From NCBI GenBank assembly GCA_009912175.1, contig WNDQ01000024.1, positions 1 to 57,945 of the forward strand: a stretch of DNA of 57,945 bases. The letters run 5' to 3'. This stretch comes from Paracidovorax wautersii. GTDB lineage: Bacteria > Pseudomonadota > Gammaproteobacteria > Burkholderiales > Burkholderiaceae_C. The notes below the pieces were generated by a model. It saw only the letters and a list, made by a program, of their open reading frames with translations. It was not told the origin of the DNA and searched no databases. Both the position numbers and the translations under genes were made by a program. Every line of letters begins with the position of its first letter. Positions within the stretch are counted from its first letter, which is position 1. Shown one piece after another: positions 43,444 through 52,942 of the stretch.

Positions 43444-44103
43444 TCATTGGAGTTGTTTGAGCATGTCCTCGGCACCCTTGTCGATCCCCGTCTTGGCGGC
43501 CGCGAGCCGGCCGACCGTGGCGCCGACGTTCATCGCATTGGGGTATTGCTTGGCGATGAAGGCCTTGAGCAGGCGGTTGTCCGTGGCGTCGAACACCTCG
43601 GCCGAGTAATTGACCGAGCCGATGAAGACACCTTCCTTGCCCCGGATGCCCTGAACGATGTTGATGGGGCCGCCCGCCAGATCGAAGCGGGTGACGGTCG
43701 AGACCACCGCGGTGTTGGTCTTGGCGCCCGTGAGCGTCAGGCGCAGCCGCAGCGCGCCCGGCGTGGGCGCATTGACGATCTGGAAACGCGCGCGCAGCGA
43801 TTTCTCGAAGGCGGATTGCATGTCGCGGGCCAGTTCGGTTTTTTCGGCGTCGGACAGGCCGTCGAACTGGTTGTCGGCGCCCGCATACACCGCCACCGGC
43901 TCGATCCAGACCGCCTTGTAGTTGGCCCAGCGCACCGGCGGGGCGTAGGCATAGGGAATCTTGTCCGCGTCATCGCCGGTGTTGGCACGCAACTGGGGGG
44001 ACGATTGCACGCCCGCATAGGGCTGTGGTTGGGTCGCGGCGCAACCGGCCAGGAGCAGTGTGGCGGCGGTCAGGATCAGCAGGGAAGTCTTGGTGAAGTT
44101 CAT
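43444..44103 (-). CDS. DUF3313 family lipoprotein
   Basis: 219 residues. Signal peptide with lipobox (LLILTAATLLLAGC), so an outer- or inner-membrane lipoprotein. The body fits DUF3313: WANYKAVWIEPVAVYAG, LARDMQSAFEKSLRARFQIV and YSAEVFDATDNRLLKAFIAKQYP. Function unknown. It is tail to tail with tetR, and its promoter carries two complete TetR-type operators, so it should be tightly repressed until the TetR ligand appears. Confidence 0.87.
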   Translation of the reverse strand: MNFTKTSLLILTAATLLLAGCAATQPQPYAGVQSSPQLRANTGDDADKIPYAYAPPVRWANYKAVWIEPVAVYAGADNQFDGLSDAEKTELARDMQSAFEKSLRARFQIVNAPTPGALRLRLTLTGAKTNTAVVSTVTRFDLAGGPINIVQGIRGKEGVFIGSVNYSAEVFDATDNRLLKAFIAKQYPNAMNVGATVGRLAAAKTGIDKGAEDMLKQLQ

Positions 44104-44126
44104 GGAAGGGCTCGGTGGAAAATTTA

Positions 44127-44177
44127 AATGACCGATTGGTCGTTTGAGATTTTACTTCAAACGACCAATCGGTCATT
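44127..44177. promoter_or_regulatory. Twin TetR-type operators in a 21-bp perfect inverted repeat
   Basis: Two perfect 21-bp arms (44127-44147, 44157-44177) with nine bases between. Each arm holds its own dyad, GACCGATTGGTC (44130-44141) and GACCAATCGGTC (44163-44174), centres 33 bp apart or about three helical turns. It lies 23 bp upstream of the DUF3313 start. The layout fits two TetR dimers on the same DNA face. Confidence 0.8.
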
Positions 44178-44227
44178 AATTTCGAATCCGGCCCGGTTTC
44201 CGGGGGGCGGGCGCTCAGACCATGCGC

Positions 44228-44722
44228 TCAGTCGCCAGGCTCCTTCGTGCCGCTGAGCGATTCGTGGTGGTCGATCACGGTCCGCATCATCCGTGTGAAG
44301 GCCTCGCGCTCGGCGGGCGCCAGCGGTTCCAGCATGCGCACCTGCGCCTGCAGCATGGGGGGCGTCACGGCCTGCAGCAGGGTTGCGCCCTCGGGCGTGA
44401 GGTTGAGCAGCCGCACGCGCCGGTCCTGGGCCGAGAAGCTGCGGGTGAGCAGGCCGCGCGCCTCCAGCCGGTCGACGACACCGCCGATGGTGGAGGTGTC
44501 GAAGCTCACCGCGCGCGCCAGGGTGCGCTGGTCGATGCCGGGCTGCGCCTCCAGCGTGTTGAGCACGGCGAACTGCACGGGGGTGACGGCCGAGGCCTCG
44601 GTTTCCTGCATGAAGATCGCCACGGCGATCTGCTGCAGGCGCCGGATGTTGTGGCCGGCCTGGCTTTCAAGCGCCACGGGATGCGGCTGGCCCCGAGAGG
44701 CCGAAGAGCGTGCGTTCGTCAT
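44228..44722 (-). CDS. mobR: MarR-family regulator of mobA
   Basis: 164 residues, MarR winged-helix repressor: QFAVLNTLEAQPGIDQRTLARAVSFDTSTIGGVVDRLEARGLLTR, then the wing FSAQDRRVRLLNLTPEG. It is divergent from the 3-hydroxybenzoate monooxygenase gene across a 119-bp AT-rich gap. In Comamonas testosteroni, MobR is a MarR-type repressor of mobA released by 3-hydroxybenzoate; the same arrangement here supports the name. Confidence 0.85.
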   Translation of the reverse strand: MTNARSSASRGQPHPVALESQAGHNIRRLQQIAVAIFMQETEASAVTPVQFAVLNTLEAQPGIDQRTLARAVSFDTSTIGGVVDRLEARGLLTRSFSAQDRRVRLLNLTPEGATLLQAVTPPMLQAQVRMLEPLAPAEREAFTRMMRTVIDHHESLSGTKEPGD

Positions 44723-44744
44723 GGTTAACCCTGGTTGTGGGATG

Positions 44745-44801
44745 TGATTTTCTCATCGCAAAATAATAAGCATGCTGACGATATGTGTACTTTGAAAATC
44801 A
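44745..44801. promoter_or_regulatory. mobR-mobA intergenic inverted repeat
   Basis: TGATTTTC (44745-44752) and GAAAATCA (44794-44801) are inverted around an AT-rich core that includes the palindrome GCATGC. The stretch is far more AT-rich than its surroundings and must hold both divergent promoters and the MobR site. Confidence 0.45.
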
Positions 44802-44841
44802 TCGCTATTTTATTTTTGGATTGAACGGACAAAGGCCTCTC

Positions 44842-46758
44842 ATGCAATTCCATCTGGACGGTTTCCAACCTGGCGACCCTTTCCTGGCGCCCGCCGACGC
44901 CGGCGCACACCCCGCGACCGAGGCGCTGCCGTCGGCTGTCGACGTGCTCATCGTGGGCTGTGGCCCGGCGGGCCTGACGCTGGCGGCGCAACTGGCCGCC
45001 TTTGCCGACATCCACACCTGCATCGTCGACCAGAAGGAAGGACCGCTGCAGCTGGGGCAGGCCGATGGTATCGCCTGCCGGACGATGGAAATGTTCGAGG
45101 CCTTCGACTTCAGCGACCGGGTGCTCAAGGAGGCCTGCTGGATCAACGAGGTGACCTTCTGGAAACCCGACGAGCGGCAGCCCGGGCGCATCGCGCGCCA
45201 CGGCCGTGTGCAGGACACGGAAGACGGCCTGTCGGAGTTCCCGCACGTGGTGCTGAACCAGGCGCGGGTGCATGACTTCTACCTCGACACCATGCGCCGC
45301 TCGCCGCGCCGGCTGGCGCCGCACTATGGCCGGCGTGTGCTCGACCTGCGTGTCGATCCCGATGCCGCCGACCACCCGGTGACCGTGCGGCTGCAGCGTG
45401 TGGACGGCGCGCACGCCGGCCAGGTCGAGACCGTGCGTGCCCGCTACGTGGTTGGCTGCGACGGCGCGCGCAGCAGCGTGCGACAGTCCATCGGCCGGCA
45501 GCTCAAGGGCGACTCGACCAACCACGCCTGGGGCGTGATGGACGTGCTGGCCGTCACCGACTTTCCCGACGTGCGCCACAAGGTGGCGATCCAGTCCACC
45601 CAGGGCAACCTGCGGATCATCCCGCGCGAGGGCGGCTACCTGGCGCGCCTGTACGTGGAGATGGACAAGCTGGGCGAGGACGAACGTGTGGCCAGCCGCC
45701 ACATCACCGTCGATCAGTTGATCGCGGCCGCGCAACGCATCCTGCACCCCTACACGCTGACGGTCAAAGAGGTGCCCTGGTGGTCGGTCTACGAAATCGG
45801 TCAGCGCCTGTGCGACCGGTATGACGACGCGTCCACGTCTACGCCGGGCTCGCCGCCGCGCGTCTTCATCGCGGGCGACGCCTGCCACACACACAGCCCC
45901 AAGGCGGGGCAGGGCATGAACGTCTCGATGCAGGACACCTTCAACCTGGGCTGGAAGCTGGCCGCGGTGCTGCGCGGCCAGTGCCAGCCGGCGCTGCTGC
46001 ACACCTACTCGGCCGAGCGCCAGGCCGTTGCGCAGGAGTTGATCGACTTCGACCGCGAATGGGCCCAGATGTTCAGCGACCGGCCCAGCCAGGGCGAGGG
46101 CGGCGCGTCCAGCGGGGTGGACCCCAAGGCCTTCCAGCGCTACTTCGAGCAGCACGGCCGTTTCACCGCGGGCGTGGGCACGCAGTACCGGCCGTCCATC
46201 CTCTGCGGCGAGGCCACGCACCAGCACCTGGCCAGCGGTTTTGTCATCGGCACACGCCTGCATTCCGCGCCCGTGGTGCGTGTGGCCGACGCGCGGCCGC
46301 TGCACCTGGGCCACGTCGGCAAGGCCGACGGCCGCTGGCGGCTCTATGCCTTTGCCGGGGCGGGCGATTTGGGCACCGGGCCGGGCGGCATCGGCGCGCT
46401 GTGCGCCTTCCTGGCCGATGCGCCCGATTCACCCGTGCGCAAATACACGCACGCCGGGCAGGACATCGACGCGGTGTTCGACCTGCGGGCCATCTTCCAG
46501 CAGGGCCACGCGGCCCTCGCGATCGAGTCGCTGCCCGCGCTGCTGCTGCCCCAGAAGGGACGGCATGGCTTGCGCGACTACGAAAAAGTCTTCTGCCCGG
46601 ACCTCAAGAACGGCCCCGACATCTTTGCGCTGCGCGGCATCGACCGCGCGCGTGGTGCGCTGGTCGTCGTGCGCCCCGACCAGTACGTCGCGCACGTGCT
46701 GCCGCTGGACGCGCACCAGGCCCTGGCCGCGTTCTTCGACGGTTTCATGCGGGCGTGA
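44842..46758 (+). CDS. mobA: 3-hydroxybenzoate 4-monooxygenase
   Basis: FAD-dependent aromatic hydroxylase, 638 residues from the ATG at 44842, essentially the length of Comamonas MobA (639). It converts 3-hydroxybenzoate to protocatechuate with NADPH and O2. Motifs: FAD-binding VDVLIVGCGPAGLTLAA (GxGxxG near 39-44), the middle RYVVGCDGARSSVR (DG motif), the second FAD motif FIAGDACHTHSPKAGQGMNVSMQD, and a C-terminal thioredoxin-like domain ending in VVRPDQYVAHVLPL. The open frame extends 19 codons upstream, but CATGCAATTC after AAAGG gives the better start. Confidence 0.9.
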   Translation: MQFHLDGFQPGDPFLAPADAGAHPATEALPSAVDVLIVGCGPAGLTLAAQLAAFADIHTCIVDQKEGPLQLGQADGIACRTMEMFEAFDFSDRVLKEACWINEVTFWKPDERQPGRIARHGRVQDTEDGLSEFPHVVLNQARVHDFYLDTMRRSPRRLAPHYGRRVLDLRVDPDAADHPVTVRLQRVDGAHAGQVETVRARYVVGCDGARSSVRQSIGRQLKGDSTNHAWGVMDVLAVTDFPDVRHKVAIQSTQGNLRIIPREGGYLARLYVEMDKLGEDERVASRHITVDQLIAAAQRILHPYTLTVKEVPWWSVYEIGQRLCDRYDDASTSTPGSPPRVFIAGDACHTHSPKAGQGMNVSMQDTFNLGWKLAAVLRGQCQPALLHTYSAERQAVAQELIDFDREWAQMFSDRPSQGEGGASSGVDPKAFQRYFEQHGRFTAGVGTQYRPSILCGEATHQHLASGFVIGTRLHSAPVVRVADARPLHLGHVGKADGRWRLYAFAGAGDLGTGPGGIGALCAFLADAPDSPVRKYTHAGQDIDAVFDLRAIFQQGHAALAIESLPALLLPQKGRHGLRDYEKVFCPDLKNGPDIFALRGIDRARGALVVVRPDQYVAHVLPLDAHQALAAFFDGFMRA

Positions 46759-47316
46759 TCAGGCCCCGGGCGTGTCGAGCCAGGCCAGGTGTCCCTGGCC
46801 ACGCTCGTTGAGCCGCGCCACGAGCGCGGGCACGTCCGCCTGCGGCAGCAAAAAACGCAGGGTGACCACGCTGCCGTGCCCCGCCTCTTGCAACTGGGCG
46901 CCAGCGGCTTCCAGCTCGCGCCGCAGCAGGCCTTCCAGGGCATACGGCACCTGGCAGGACAGGATTGCCAGGCGCTGCAGCGGTGTTTTTTGCGCCACCG
47001 CCAGCGCCTGCGCGACGCTGTCGGTGTAGGCGCGAACCAGGCCGCCCGCGCCCAGTTTGACGCCGCCGAAGTAACGCACCACGGTGGCCAGCACGCCTTC
47101 CAGATCATGGTGGCGCAGCACGTCGAGCATGGGCCGCCCGGCGGTGCCGCCGGGCTCGCCGTCGTCCACCGCCGCCGACTGCCCGCCGGCCAGCAAGGCC
47201 CAGCACACGTGCGCGGCGCCCGGGTGTTCGGTCCGCAGGCCGGCCACGATGGCCTGCGCCTGCGCGCGGCCCTCCACCGACTGCACGCAGCCGATGAAGC
47301 GGCTTTTTTTGATCAC
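46759..47316 (-). CDS. YigZ/IMPACT family protein
   Basis: 185 residues from a GTG at 47316. Typical blocks are IKKSRFIGCVQSVEG, DDGEPGGTAGRPMLDVL and ATVVRYFGGVKLGAGGLVRAYTD, followed by a ferredoxin-like C-terminal domain. Members of this family interact with translation factors in eukaryotes; the bacterial role is unclear. Relatives begin about 15 residues earlier; here that stretch is open in frame (AFSLAAPAHSELV) right up to the gcvP stop but has no start codon, so the true N-terminus is uncertain. It converges on mobA with no gap. Confidence 0.85.
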   Translation of the reverse strand: MIKKSRFIGCVQSVEGRAQAQAIVAGLRTEHPGAAHVCWALLAGGQSAAVDDGEPGGTAGRPMLDVLRHHDLEGVLATVVRYFGGVKLGAGGLVRAYTDSVAQALAVAQKTPLQRLAILSCQVPYALEGLLRRELEAAGAQLQEAGHGSVVTLRFLLPQADVPALVARLNERGQGHLAWLDTPGA

Positions 47317-47367
47317 CAGTTCGCTGTGGGCGGGCGCGGCAAGGCTGAAGGCATCGGGCGCTGCAGA

Positions 47368-50292
47368 TCAGGCGTAGTCGCTCACGGGCACGCAGCTGCA
47401 GAACAGGTTGCGGTCGCCCCACACGTTGTCCACGCGTGCGACGGGCGACCAGTACTTGGCCTGGCGCAGCGCGGCCACGGGGTAGGCGGCGGTTTCGCGG
47501 CTGTAGGCATGCGGCCAGTCGCTGGCCGTGACCTGCAGCGCGGTGTGCGGCGCGTTCTTCAGCGGGTTGCCTTCACGTGTCCATTCGCCGTTTTCGATGC
47601 GCCGGATTTCCTCGCGGATGGCGATCATGGCGGCGATGAAGCGGTCGAGCTCGAAGTGGCTTTCGCTTTCGGTGGGCTCGACCATCAGCGTGCCGGGCAC
47701 CGGAAAGCTCAGCGTGGGCGCGTGAAAGCCGTAGTCGATCAGGCGTTTGGCGACGTCCTCGGCGCTCACGCCGGTGGCGTCTTTCAGCGGGCGCAGGTCG
47801 AGGATGCATTCGTGCGCGACGTGGCCGTTGTCGGACGCGTACAGCGTCGGGTAGTGGTCGCGCAGGCGGGCGCTGATGTAGTTGGCGCTGAGGATGGCGG
47901 TTTCGGTGGCGGCTTTGAGGCCCTCGGCGCCCATCATGCGCACGTACATCCACGAGATCGGCAGCACGCTGGCGTTGCCCAGCGGCGCCGCAGAGACCGC
48001 GCCGACGGGCGCGGTCTCGCCCGTGGCTGTCGCGTGCCCGGGCAGGAAGGGCACGAGGTCTTCAACCACACACACGGGGCCCACGCCCGGGCCGCCGCCG
48101 CCGTGCGGAATGCAGAAGGTCTTGTGCAGGTTCAGGTGGCTGACGTCGCCGCCGAACTGGCCGGGCGCGGCCACGCCGACCAGCGCGTTCATGTTGGCGC
48201 CGTCCACGTACACGCGCCCGCCATGGTCATGCACGATGCGGCAGAGCTCGGTGATGCCGGTCTCGAACACGCCGTGCGTGCTGGGGTAGGTGACCATGAT
48301 GGCGGCCAGGCGTTCGGCGTGTTGCTCGCACTTGGCGCGCAGGTCGGCCAGGTCCACGTTGCCGCGGCTGTCGCACTTGACCACCACCACCTGCATGCCG
48401 ACCATCTGCGCGCTGGCCGGGTTGGTGCCGTGCGCGGATTCAGGGATCAGGCAGATCGTGCGCTGCGCGTGGCCGCGCGAGGCGTGCCAGGCCTGGATGG
48501 CCAGCAGGCCCGCGTACTCGCCCTGGCTGCCGGCGTTGGGCTGCAGGCTGATGCCGGCGTAGCCCGTGGCCTGGCACAGCCAGGCGCGCAACTGGGCGTC
48601 GAGCGCGGCGTAGCCGGCCTGCTGCTCGGCGGGTGCGTAGGGGTGGATGTGCGCGAACTCGGGCCAGGTGATGGGGATCATCTCGCTGGTCGCGTTGAGC
48701 TTCATGGTGCAGCTGCCCAGCGGGATCATGCTGCGGTCGAGCGCGAGGTCCTTGTCCGAGAGCTGGCGGATGTAGCGCAGCATGGCGGTCTCGGAGTGGT
48801 GCGTGTTGAACACCGGGTGCGTGAGGAAGGCGCTGGTGCGCCGCAGCGCGTCGGGAATCAGCGTGCCGGTCCGCGCGGCCAGCGCCTCGAAGTCGGGCAG
48901 GGACTGGCCGTCCTGCGCGAAGCTGTTCCACAGCAGCGCGACGTCGTCGCGCGTGGTGGTTTCGTCGAGCGAGACGCACACCTCGCGGCCATCGATGACA
49001 CGCACATTGGCGCCCAGGCTGCGCGCGCGCCGGGCGACGGCATCGGCACGCGCGGCGCCCAGCGGCAGGCTCAGCGTGTCGAAGGCGTCGTTGTGCTGGA
49101 ACTGGTCATGGCCCAGCTCGCGCAGGCCGGCGGCCAGGATGGCGGTGTAGCGCGCGATGCGCGTGGCGATGCGCGTGAGCCCTTCGGGGCCGTGGTAGAC
49201 CGCGTACATGCTGGCGATGACGGCCGGCAGCACCTGCGCGGTGCAGATGTTGGAGGTGGCTTTTTCGCGGCGGATGTGCTGCTCGCGCGTCTGCAGCGCC
49301 AGGCGGTAGGCCGGCTGGCCCTGCGTGTCGACGCTCACGCCGACCAGGCGGCCCGGCATGGAGCGTTTGTACTCGTCGCGGCAGGCCAGGAAACCGGCGT
49401 GCGGGCCGCCCGCGCCCATGGGCAGGCCCAGGCGCTGCGTGGAGCCGACGACGATGTCGGCCGCGCCATTCGCATCGCCCCGACCCCACTCGCCGGGCGG
49501 CACCAGCAGCGTCAGCGCCAGCAGGTCGGTGGCCACGATGTAGGCGGCGTTCTTGGCGTGCACGGTCTTGACGTCGTCGCCTTCCTCGCCCAGGCGGCCG
49601 TCGGTCGAGGGGTATTGCTCCAGCACGGCGAAGTAGTCGTCGCCGGCCAGCAGCGCATCCCACTCCTGCCGGGACCGGGCGAGCTTGACTTCGATGCCCA
49701 GCGGCTTGGCGCGGGTCTGGATCACCTCGATGGTCTGCGGGTGCGCGTCGCCCGTCACCACGAAGACGTTGCCGCGCGCCTTGACCGAGCGTTTGGCCAG
49801 CGTCATGGCCTCGGCCGCGGCAGTGGCCTCATCGAGCATGGAGGCGTTGGCGATCGGCATGGCCGTCAGGTCGCACACCAGCGTCTGGAAGTTGACCAGC
49901 GCTTCCATGCGGCCCTGGCTGATCTCGGCCTGGTAGGGCGTGTAGGCGGTGTACCAGGCGGGGTTTTCAAGAATGTTGCGCTGGATCACGCCAGGCGTGT
50001 GCGTGCCGTAGTAGCCCTGGCCGATGAAGCTCTTGAACACCTGGTTCCGGGCGGCGATGGCCTTGAGTTCGGCCAGCGCGGCGGCTTCGGTCACGGCTGG
50101 CGGCAGGTCCATGGGCTGGGCGCGCTGGATGCTGGCCGGCACGATCCCCTCGATCAGCGCCTGGCGCGAGTCGGCGCCCACGACCTGCAGCATGTGCCGC
50201 TCGTCGTCGGCGTCGATGCCGATGTGGCGGGCGACGAATTCCGAGGTGTTTTCGAGTGCGTCCAGGGAGGGCAGGGCTGGCGTGTTCGGCAT
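47368..50292 (-). CDS. gcvP: Glycine dehydrogenase (decarboxylating), P-protein
   Basis: PLP-dependent P-protein of the glycine cleavage system, 974 residues, full length from the ATG at 50292. It decarboxylates glycine and passes the aminomethyl group to the lipoyl arm of GcvH. The PLP lysine lies in [21 protein letters not shown]; other blocks are [19 protein letters not shown] near the N-terminus and [20 protein letters not shown] in the middle. It is last in gcvT-gcvH-gcvP under the upstream glycine riboswitch. Confidence 0.97.
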   Translation of the reverse strand: MPNTPALPSLDALENTSEFVARHIGIDADDERHMLQVVGADSRQALIEGIVPASIQRAQPMDLPPAVTEAAALAELKAIAARNQVFKSFIGQGYYGTHTPGVIQRNILENPAWYTAYTPYQAEISQGRMEALVNFQTLVCDLTAMPIANASMLDEATAAAEAMTLAKRSVKARGNVFVVTGDAHPQTIEVIQTRAKPLGIEVKLARSRQEWDALLAGDDYFAVLEQYPSTDGRLGEEGDDVKTVHAKNAAYIVATDLLALTLLVPPGEWGRGDANGAADIVVGSTQRLGLPMGAGGPHAGFLACRDEYKRSMPGRLVGVSVDTQGQPAYRLALQTREQHIRREKATSNICTAQVLPAVIASMYAVYHGPEGLTRIATRIARYTAILAAGLRELGHDQFQHNDAFDTLSLPLGAARADAVARRARSLGANVRVIDGREVCVSLDETTTRDDVALLWNSFAQDGQSLPDFEALAARTGTLIPDALRRTSAFLTHPVFNTHHSETAMLRYIRQLSDKDLALDRSMIPLGSCTMKLNATSEMIPITWPEFAHIHPYAPAEQQAGYAALDAQLRAWLCQATGYAGISLQPNAGSQGEYAGLLAIQAWHASRGHAQRTICLIPESAHGTNPASAQMVGMQVVVVKCDSRGNVDLADLRAKCEQHAERLAAIMVTYPSTHGVFETGITELCRIVHDHGGRVYVDGANMNALVGVAAPGQFGGDVSHLNLHKTFCIPHGGGGPGVGPVCVVEDLVPFLPGHATATGETAPVGAVSAAPLGNASVLPISWMYVRMMGAEGLKAATETAILSANYISARLRDHYPTLYASDNGHVAHECILDLRPLKDATGVSAEDVAKRLIDYGFHAPTLSFPVPGTLMVEPTESESHFELDRFIAAMIAIREEIRRIENGEWTREGNPLKNAPHTALQVTASDWPHAYSRETAAYPVAALRQAKYWSPVARVDNVWGDRNLFCSCVPVSDYA

Positions 50293-50416
50293 GGCGAGGG
50301 CGAGGCGGATGGAAGGCGGGAAGTGGTGGTCAAGCGGGGGAGCGCTTGGCACGGCACACGCGTGGCACGCGCCGTGCGAAGGGCTCCACCGGCCCTGGCG
50401 GGCCGGCCGGGGCGCT

Positions 50417-50791
50417 TTACGAGTTCTGGGCGAACTGGGTGTAGGCGGCCTCGTCGAGCAATGCATCGAGCTGGCTGGCATCGGCCACGCGCACCTTGAA
50501 GAACCAGCCGTCGCCCAGCGGGTCGCTGTTGGCCAGGGACGGGTCGTTGCGCAGCTCCTCGTTGACCTCGACGATCTCGCCGGTCACGGGCATGAAGAGG
50601 TCGGCGGCGGCCTTGACCGACTCGACCACGCCGGCGACGTCGCCCTGGGCGAAGGTCTTGCCGACTTCCGGCAGGTCCACGAAGACCACGTCGCCCAGCG
50701 CTTCCTGCGCATGGACCGTGATGCCGACAACGGCGGCCTGCAGGTCATCGGCCTGGATCCACTCGTGTTCTTGGGTGTACTTGATGCTCAT
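50417..50791 (-). CDS. gcvH: Glycine cleavage system H-protein
   Basis: 124 residues. Lipoyl carrier of the glycine cleavage complex: lipoyl-lysine motif [18 protein letters not shown] (Lys60), N-terminal YTQEHEWIQ, and C-terminal [10 protein letters not shown]. It is 31 bp downstream of gcvT and 124 bp upstream of gcvP. Confidence 0.97.
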   Translation of the reverse strand: MSIKYTQEHEWIQADDLQAAVVGITVHAQEALGDVVFVDLPEVGKTFAQGDVAGVVESVKAAADLFMPVTGEIVEVNEELRNDPSLANSDPLGDGWFFKVRVADASQLDALLDEAAYTQFAQNS

Positions 50792-50822
50792 GGGTGCTCC
50801 ATTCGGGTTCGGTTCAAAAAAT

Positions 50823-51968
50823 TCAGCCCCGGTAGTATCGCGCGGGCACGAAGGGGGTTGGCGCCACCTGCATGCGAACCGGCTTGCCGCGCACGATGGC
50901 GTGCAGCTCGGTGCCGGGCGCGGCCAGGTCGGCGCGCACGTACGCCAGCGCGATGGGCTGGTCGACGGTGGGGCCGAGCAGGCCGCTGGTGACTTCGCCC
51001 GCGGGCTGGCCTTGCAGGTCGCGCAGTTCGGTGTGCTCGCGCACCGGCACGCGGTCGAGCGCGACCAGGCCGACGCGGCGGCGCGCCACGGGGCGGGTGC
51101 CGTCGAGCTGGGCCAGGACCGTGTCGGCACCGGCAAAACCGCCGGCGCGCTCACCGCCCGTGCGGCGCACTTTCTGGATGGACCAGGTCAGCGCGGCTTC
51201 GATGGGCGTGGTGGTGGTGGTGTCGATGTCGTTGCCATACAGGCACAGGCCGGCTTCGAGCCGCAGCGAGTTGCGCGCCCCCAGGCCGATGGGCTGCACC
51301 TCGGGCTCGGCGAGCAGGCGGCGCGCCAGGGCGTCCGCCTGGGCGGCGGGCACCGAGATCTCGAAGCCGTCCTCGCCGGTGTAGCCGCTGCGGGTGACGA
51401 AGGCGTCGATGCCGTCCAGGGCAAAGTCGCCGCCCGTCATGAACACGAGCGTGGCCGCCTGGGGCGACAGCCGCGCGAGCACCGTGGCGGCCTGCGGGCC
51501 TTGCAGCGCGAGCAGCGCGCGGTCGGGCAGGGGCTGGACCTGGCAGCGGCCGCCGATGCGCGCTTGGATATGGGCGATGTCGCCCGCCTTGCAGGCGCCG
51601 TTGACGATCACGAACAGCTCGTCCTCGGCGCGCCGGATAAACATCAGGTCGTCGATGATGCCGCCCGCGTCGGTCAGCAGCAGGCCGTAGCGCTGTTTGC
51701 CCACGGCCAGGCCGATCACGTCGGCGGGCACGAGCGTCTCGAAGGCGGCGGCGGCGTCGGGGCCGAGCAGCCGCAACTGGCCCATGTGGGAGACGTCGAA
51801 CAGGCCGGCCGCCGTGCGTGTGTGGCGGTGCTCGGCCATCAGCCCGGCGGGGTATTGCACCGGCATGCTGTAGCCGGCAAAGGGCACCAGGCGGGCGCCC
51901 AGCTCGACATGCAGGTCGTGCAGCGGGGTCTTGAGCAGGTCGGCGGAAGGGGAAGTCGAGGCGGACAT
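50823..51968 (-). CDS. gcvT: Glycine cleavage system T-protein (aminomethyltransferase)
   Basis: 381 residues from the ATG at 51968. Transfers the methylene group from the H-protein arm to tetrahydrofolate, releasing ammonia. Typical sequence: TPLHDLHVELGARLVPFAGYSMPVQY, GLFDVSHMGQL, SGYTGEDGFEI and RNSLRLEAGLCLYGNDID. First gene of the operon and directly downstream of the riboswitch. Confidence 0.96.
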   Translation of the reverse strand: MSASTSPSADLLKTPLHDLHVELGARLVPFAGYSMPVQYPAGLMAEHRHTRTAAGLFDVSHMGQLRLLGPDAAAAFETLVPADVIGLAVGKQRYGLLLTDAGGIIDDLMFIRRAEDELFVIVNGACKAGDIAHIQARIGGRCQVQPLPDRALLALQGPQAATVLARLSPQAATLVFMTGGDFALDGIDAFVTRSGYTGEDGFEISVPAAQADALARRLLAEPEVQPIGLGARNSLRLEAGLCLYGNDIDTTTTTPIEAALTWSIQKVRRTGGERAGGFAGADTVLAQLDGTRPVARRRVGLVALDRVPVREHTELRDLQGQPAGEVTSGLLGPTVDQPIALAYVRADLAAPGTELHAIVRGKPVRMQVAPTPFVPARYYRG

Positions 51969-52039
51969 GGAAAACGCTCCGGCGGGGGCCAAAAAACACC
52001 AGGCAAGGCCCATGCCATGCCGGTGGTCGTTGTGCCCCC

Positions 52040-52285
52040 CTGTCCGCTTTACCTGAGAGATTCACGCTCGGCGCGCCGGTGCGATCACCAGCAGGCGCGG
52101 GGCGCTTGCTCCTTCGGTGGATGGCCGGCGTGGCGCCAGCGATCTCTCTCCAGGGGGAGACGTCCGGTTGCCCGAACGGTTGCCAGTCCTCGGTACCTGA
52201 GCGTTCGGTCCATCCCTTCGGGGGCGTGGCCTGCGCCTTCGGCGGCGGCCGTCCCGTGGTGGGGGACAGTCGCGCTCTCCTGACA
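52040..52285 (-). ncRNA. Tandem glycine riboswitch
   Basis: Two glycine aptamers in series on minus, ending about 70 bases before gcvT. Aptamer 1 has GGAGAGCGC, CGCCGAAGGCGCAGGCC and GAACGCTCAGGTACC. Aptamer 2 has CTGGAGAGAGATCGC, CACCGAAGGAGCAAGCGCC and AATCTCTCAGGTAAAGCGGACAG. These are the classic glycine-binding cores, with the short linker GAGGACTGG that makes the kink-turn between them. Glycine binding should switch on gcvTHP. It fills most of the 522-bp gap between gcvT and copC; the rest (52286-52490) shows no further gene. Confidence 0.95.
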
Positions 52286-52490
52286 GGGCCGCATTGTAGG
52301 CGAGGCGGCGGGTGGCCGGTGCTTGCCGCATGTCGACATGCGCTGGCGGCATCGGCTTGCAGCAAGGCGGTGAGCTGCGCGGTTACGATGCCGCTTTTTG
52401 ACGCGCGAGCCCGCCCGCATCGGGCGGGCCGGTCTTCGCATATGGGAGGGCTGTGCCGCGTCTTCGCGTTTTTCACCCAGGGAATCCCGC

Positions 52491-52892
52491 ATGTCCAAGA
52501 TGACCGCTTTCCGCGCCGCGCGCCACTGCGCGCTGGCTTTGTCCTGCGCACTGGCCGTGCTGGCCGCGCCCGCCGCCTGGGCCCATGCCCATTTGCAGCA
52601 GTCCGTGCCGGCCGCCAACGCGGCCGTGGCCGCGCCTGCGCGCATCGAGCTGCGCTTCAACGAGGCGCTGGTCGAGCGTTTTGCCAAAGTCACGCTGCAA
52701 TTTTTGGGCACCGACGGCAAGGGCCAGCCGCAGGACGTGGACGGCGTGGCGCTGGCCTTTGCCGACGACAAGCGCGGCGTGATCGCCACGCCCGCGCAGC
52801 CGCTGCCGGCCGGCCGCTACCGTGTGCTCTGGCGTGTGGTGAGCGCGGACACGCACCCGATCAAGGGCCAGTTCGAATTCACGGTGAAGTGA
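52491..52892 (+). CDS. copC: Copper resistance protein CopC (YobA/CopC)
   Basis: 133 residues from the ATG at 52491. Signal peptide ALALSCALAVLAAPAAWA, after which the mature protein begins HAHLQQSVPAANAAV; the N-terminal His is a copper ligand in CopC proteins. The beta-barrel ends RVVSADTHPIKGQFEFTV, with the conserved SADTHP containing further ligands. It binds periplasmic copper and works with CopD, encoded 50 bp downstream. Confidence 0.93.
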   Translation: MSKMTAFRAARHCALALSCALAVLAAPAAWAHAHLQQSVPAANAAVAAPARIELRFNEALVERFAKVTLQFLGTDGKGQPQDVDGVALAFADDKRGVIATPAQPLPAGRYRVLWRVVSADTHPIKGQFEFTVK

Positions 52893-52942
52893 CCTGGAAC
52901 CCGCGCCAGCACCGCCACTCGCACCACCATGACCGCCACTGA

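Noticed and set aside
46789-50499. 1236-codon plus-strand open frame opposite gcvP
   Set aside because: Antisense to gcvP and YigZ with the same low-complexity composition; no start signal or domain.
52040-52285. Small protein-coding frames in the region upstream of gcvT
   Set aside because: The region is accounted for by the two glycine aptamer cores.
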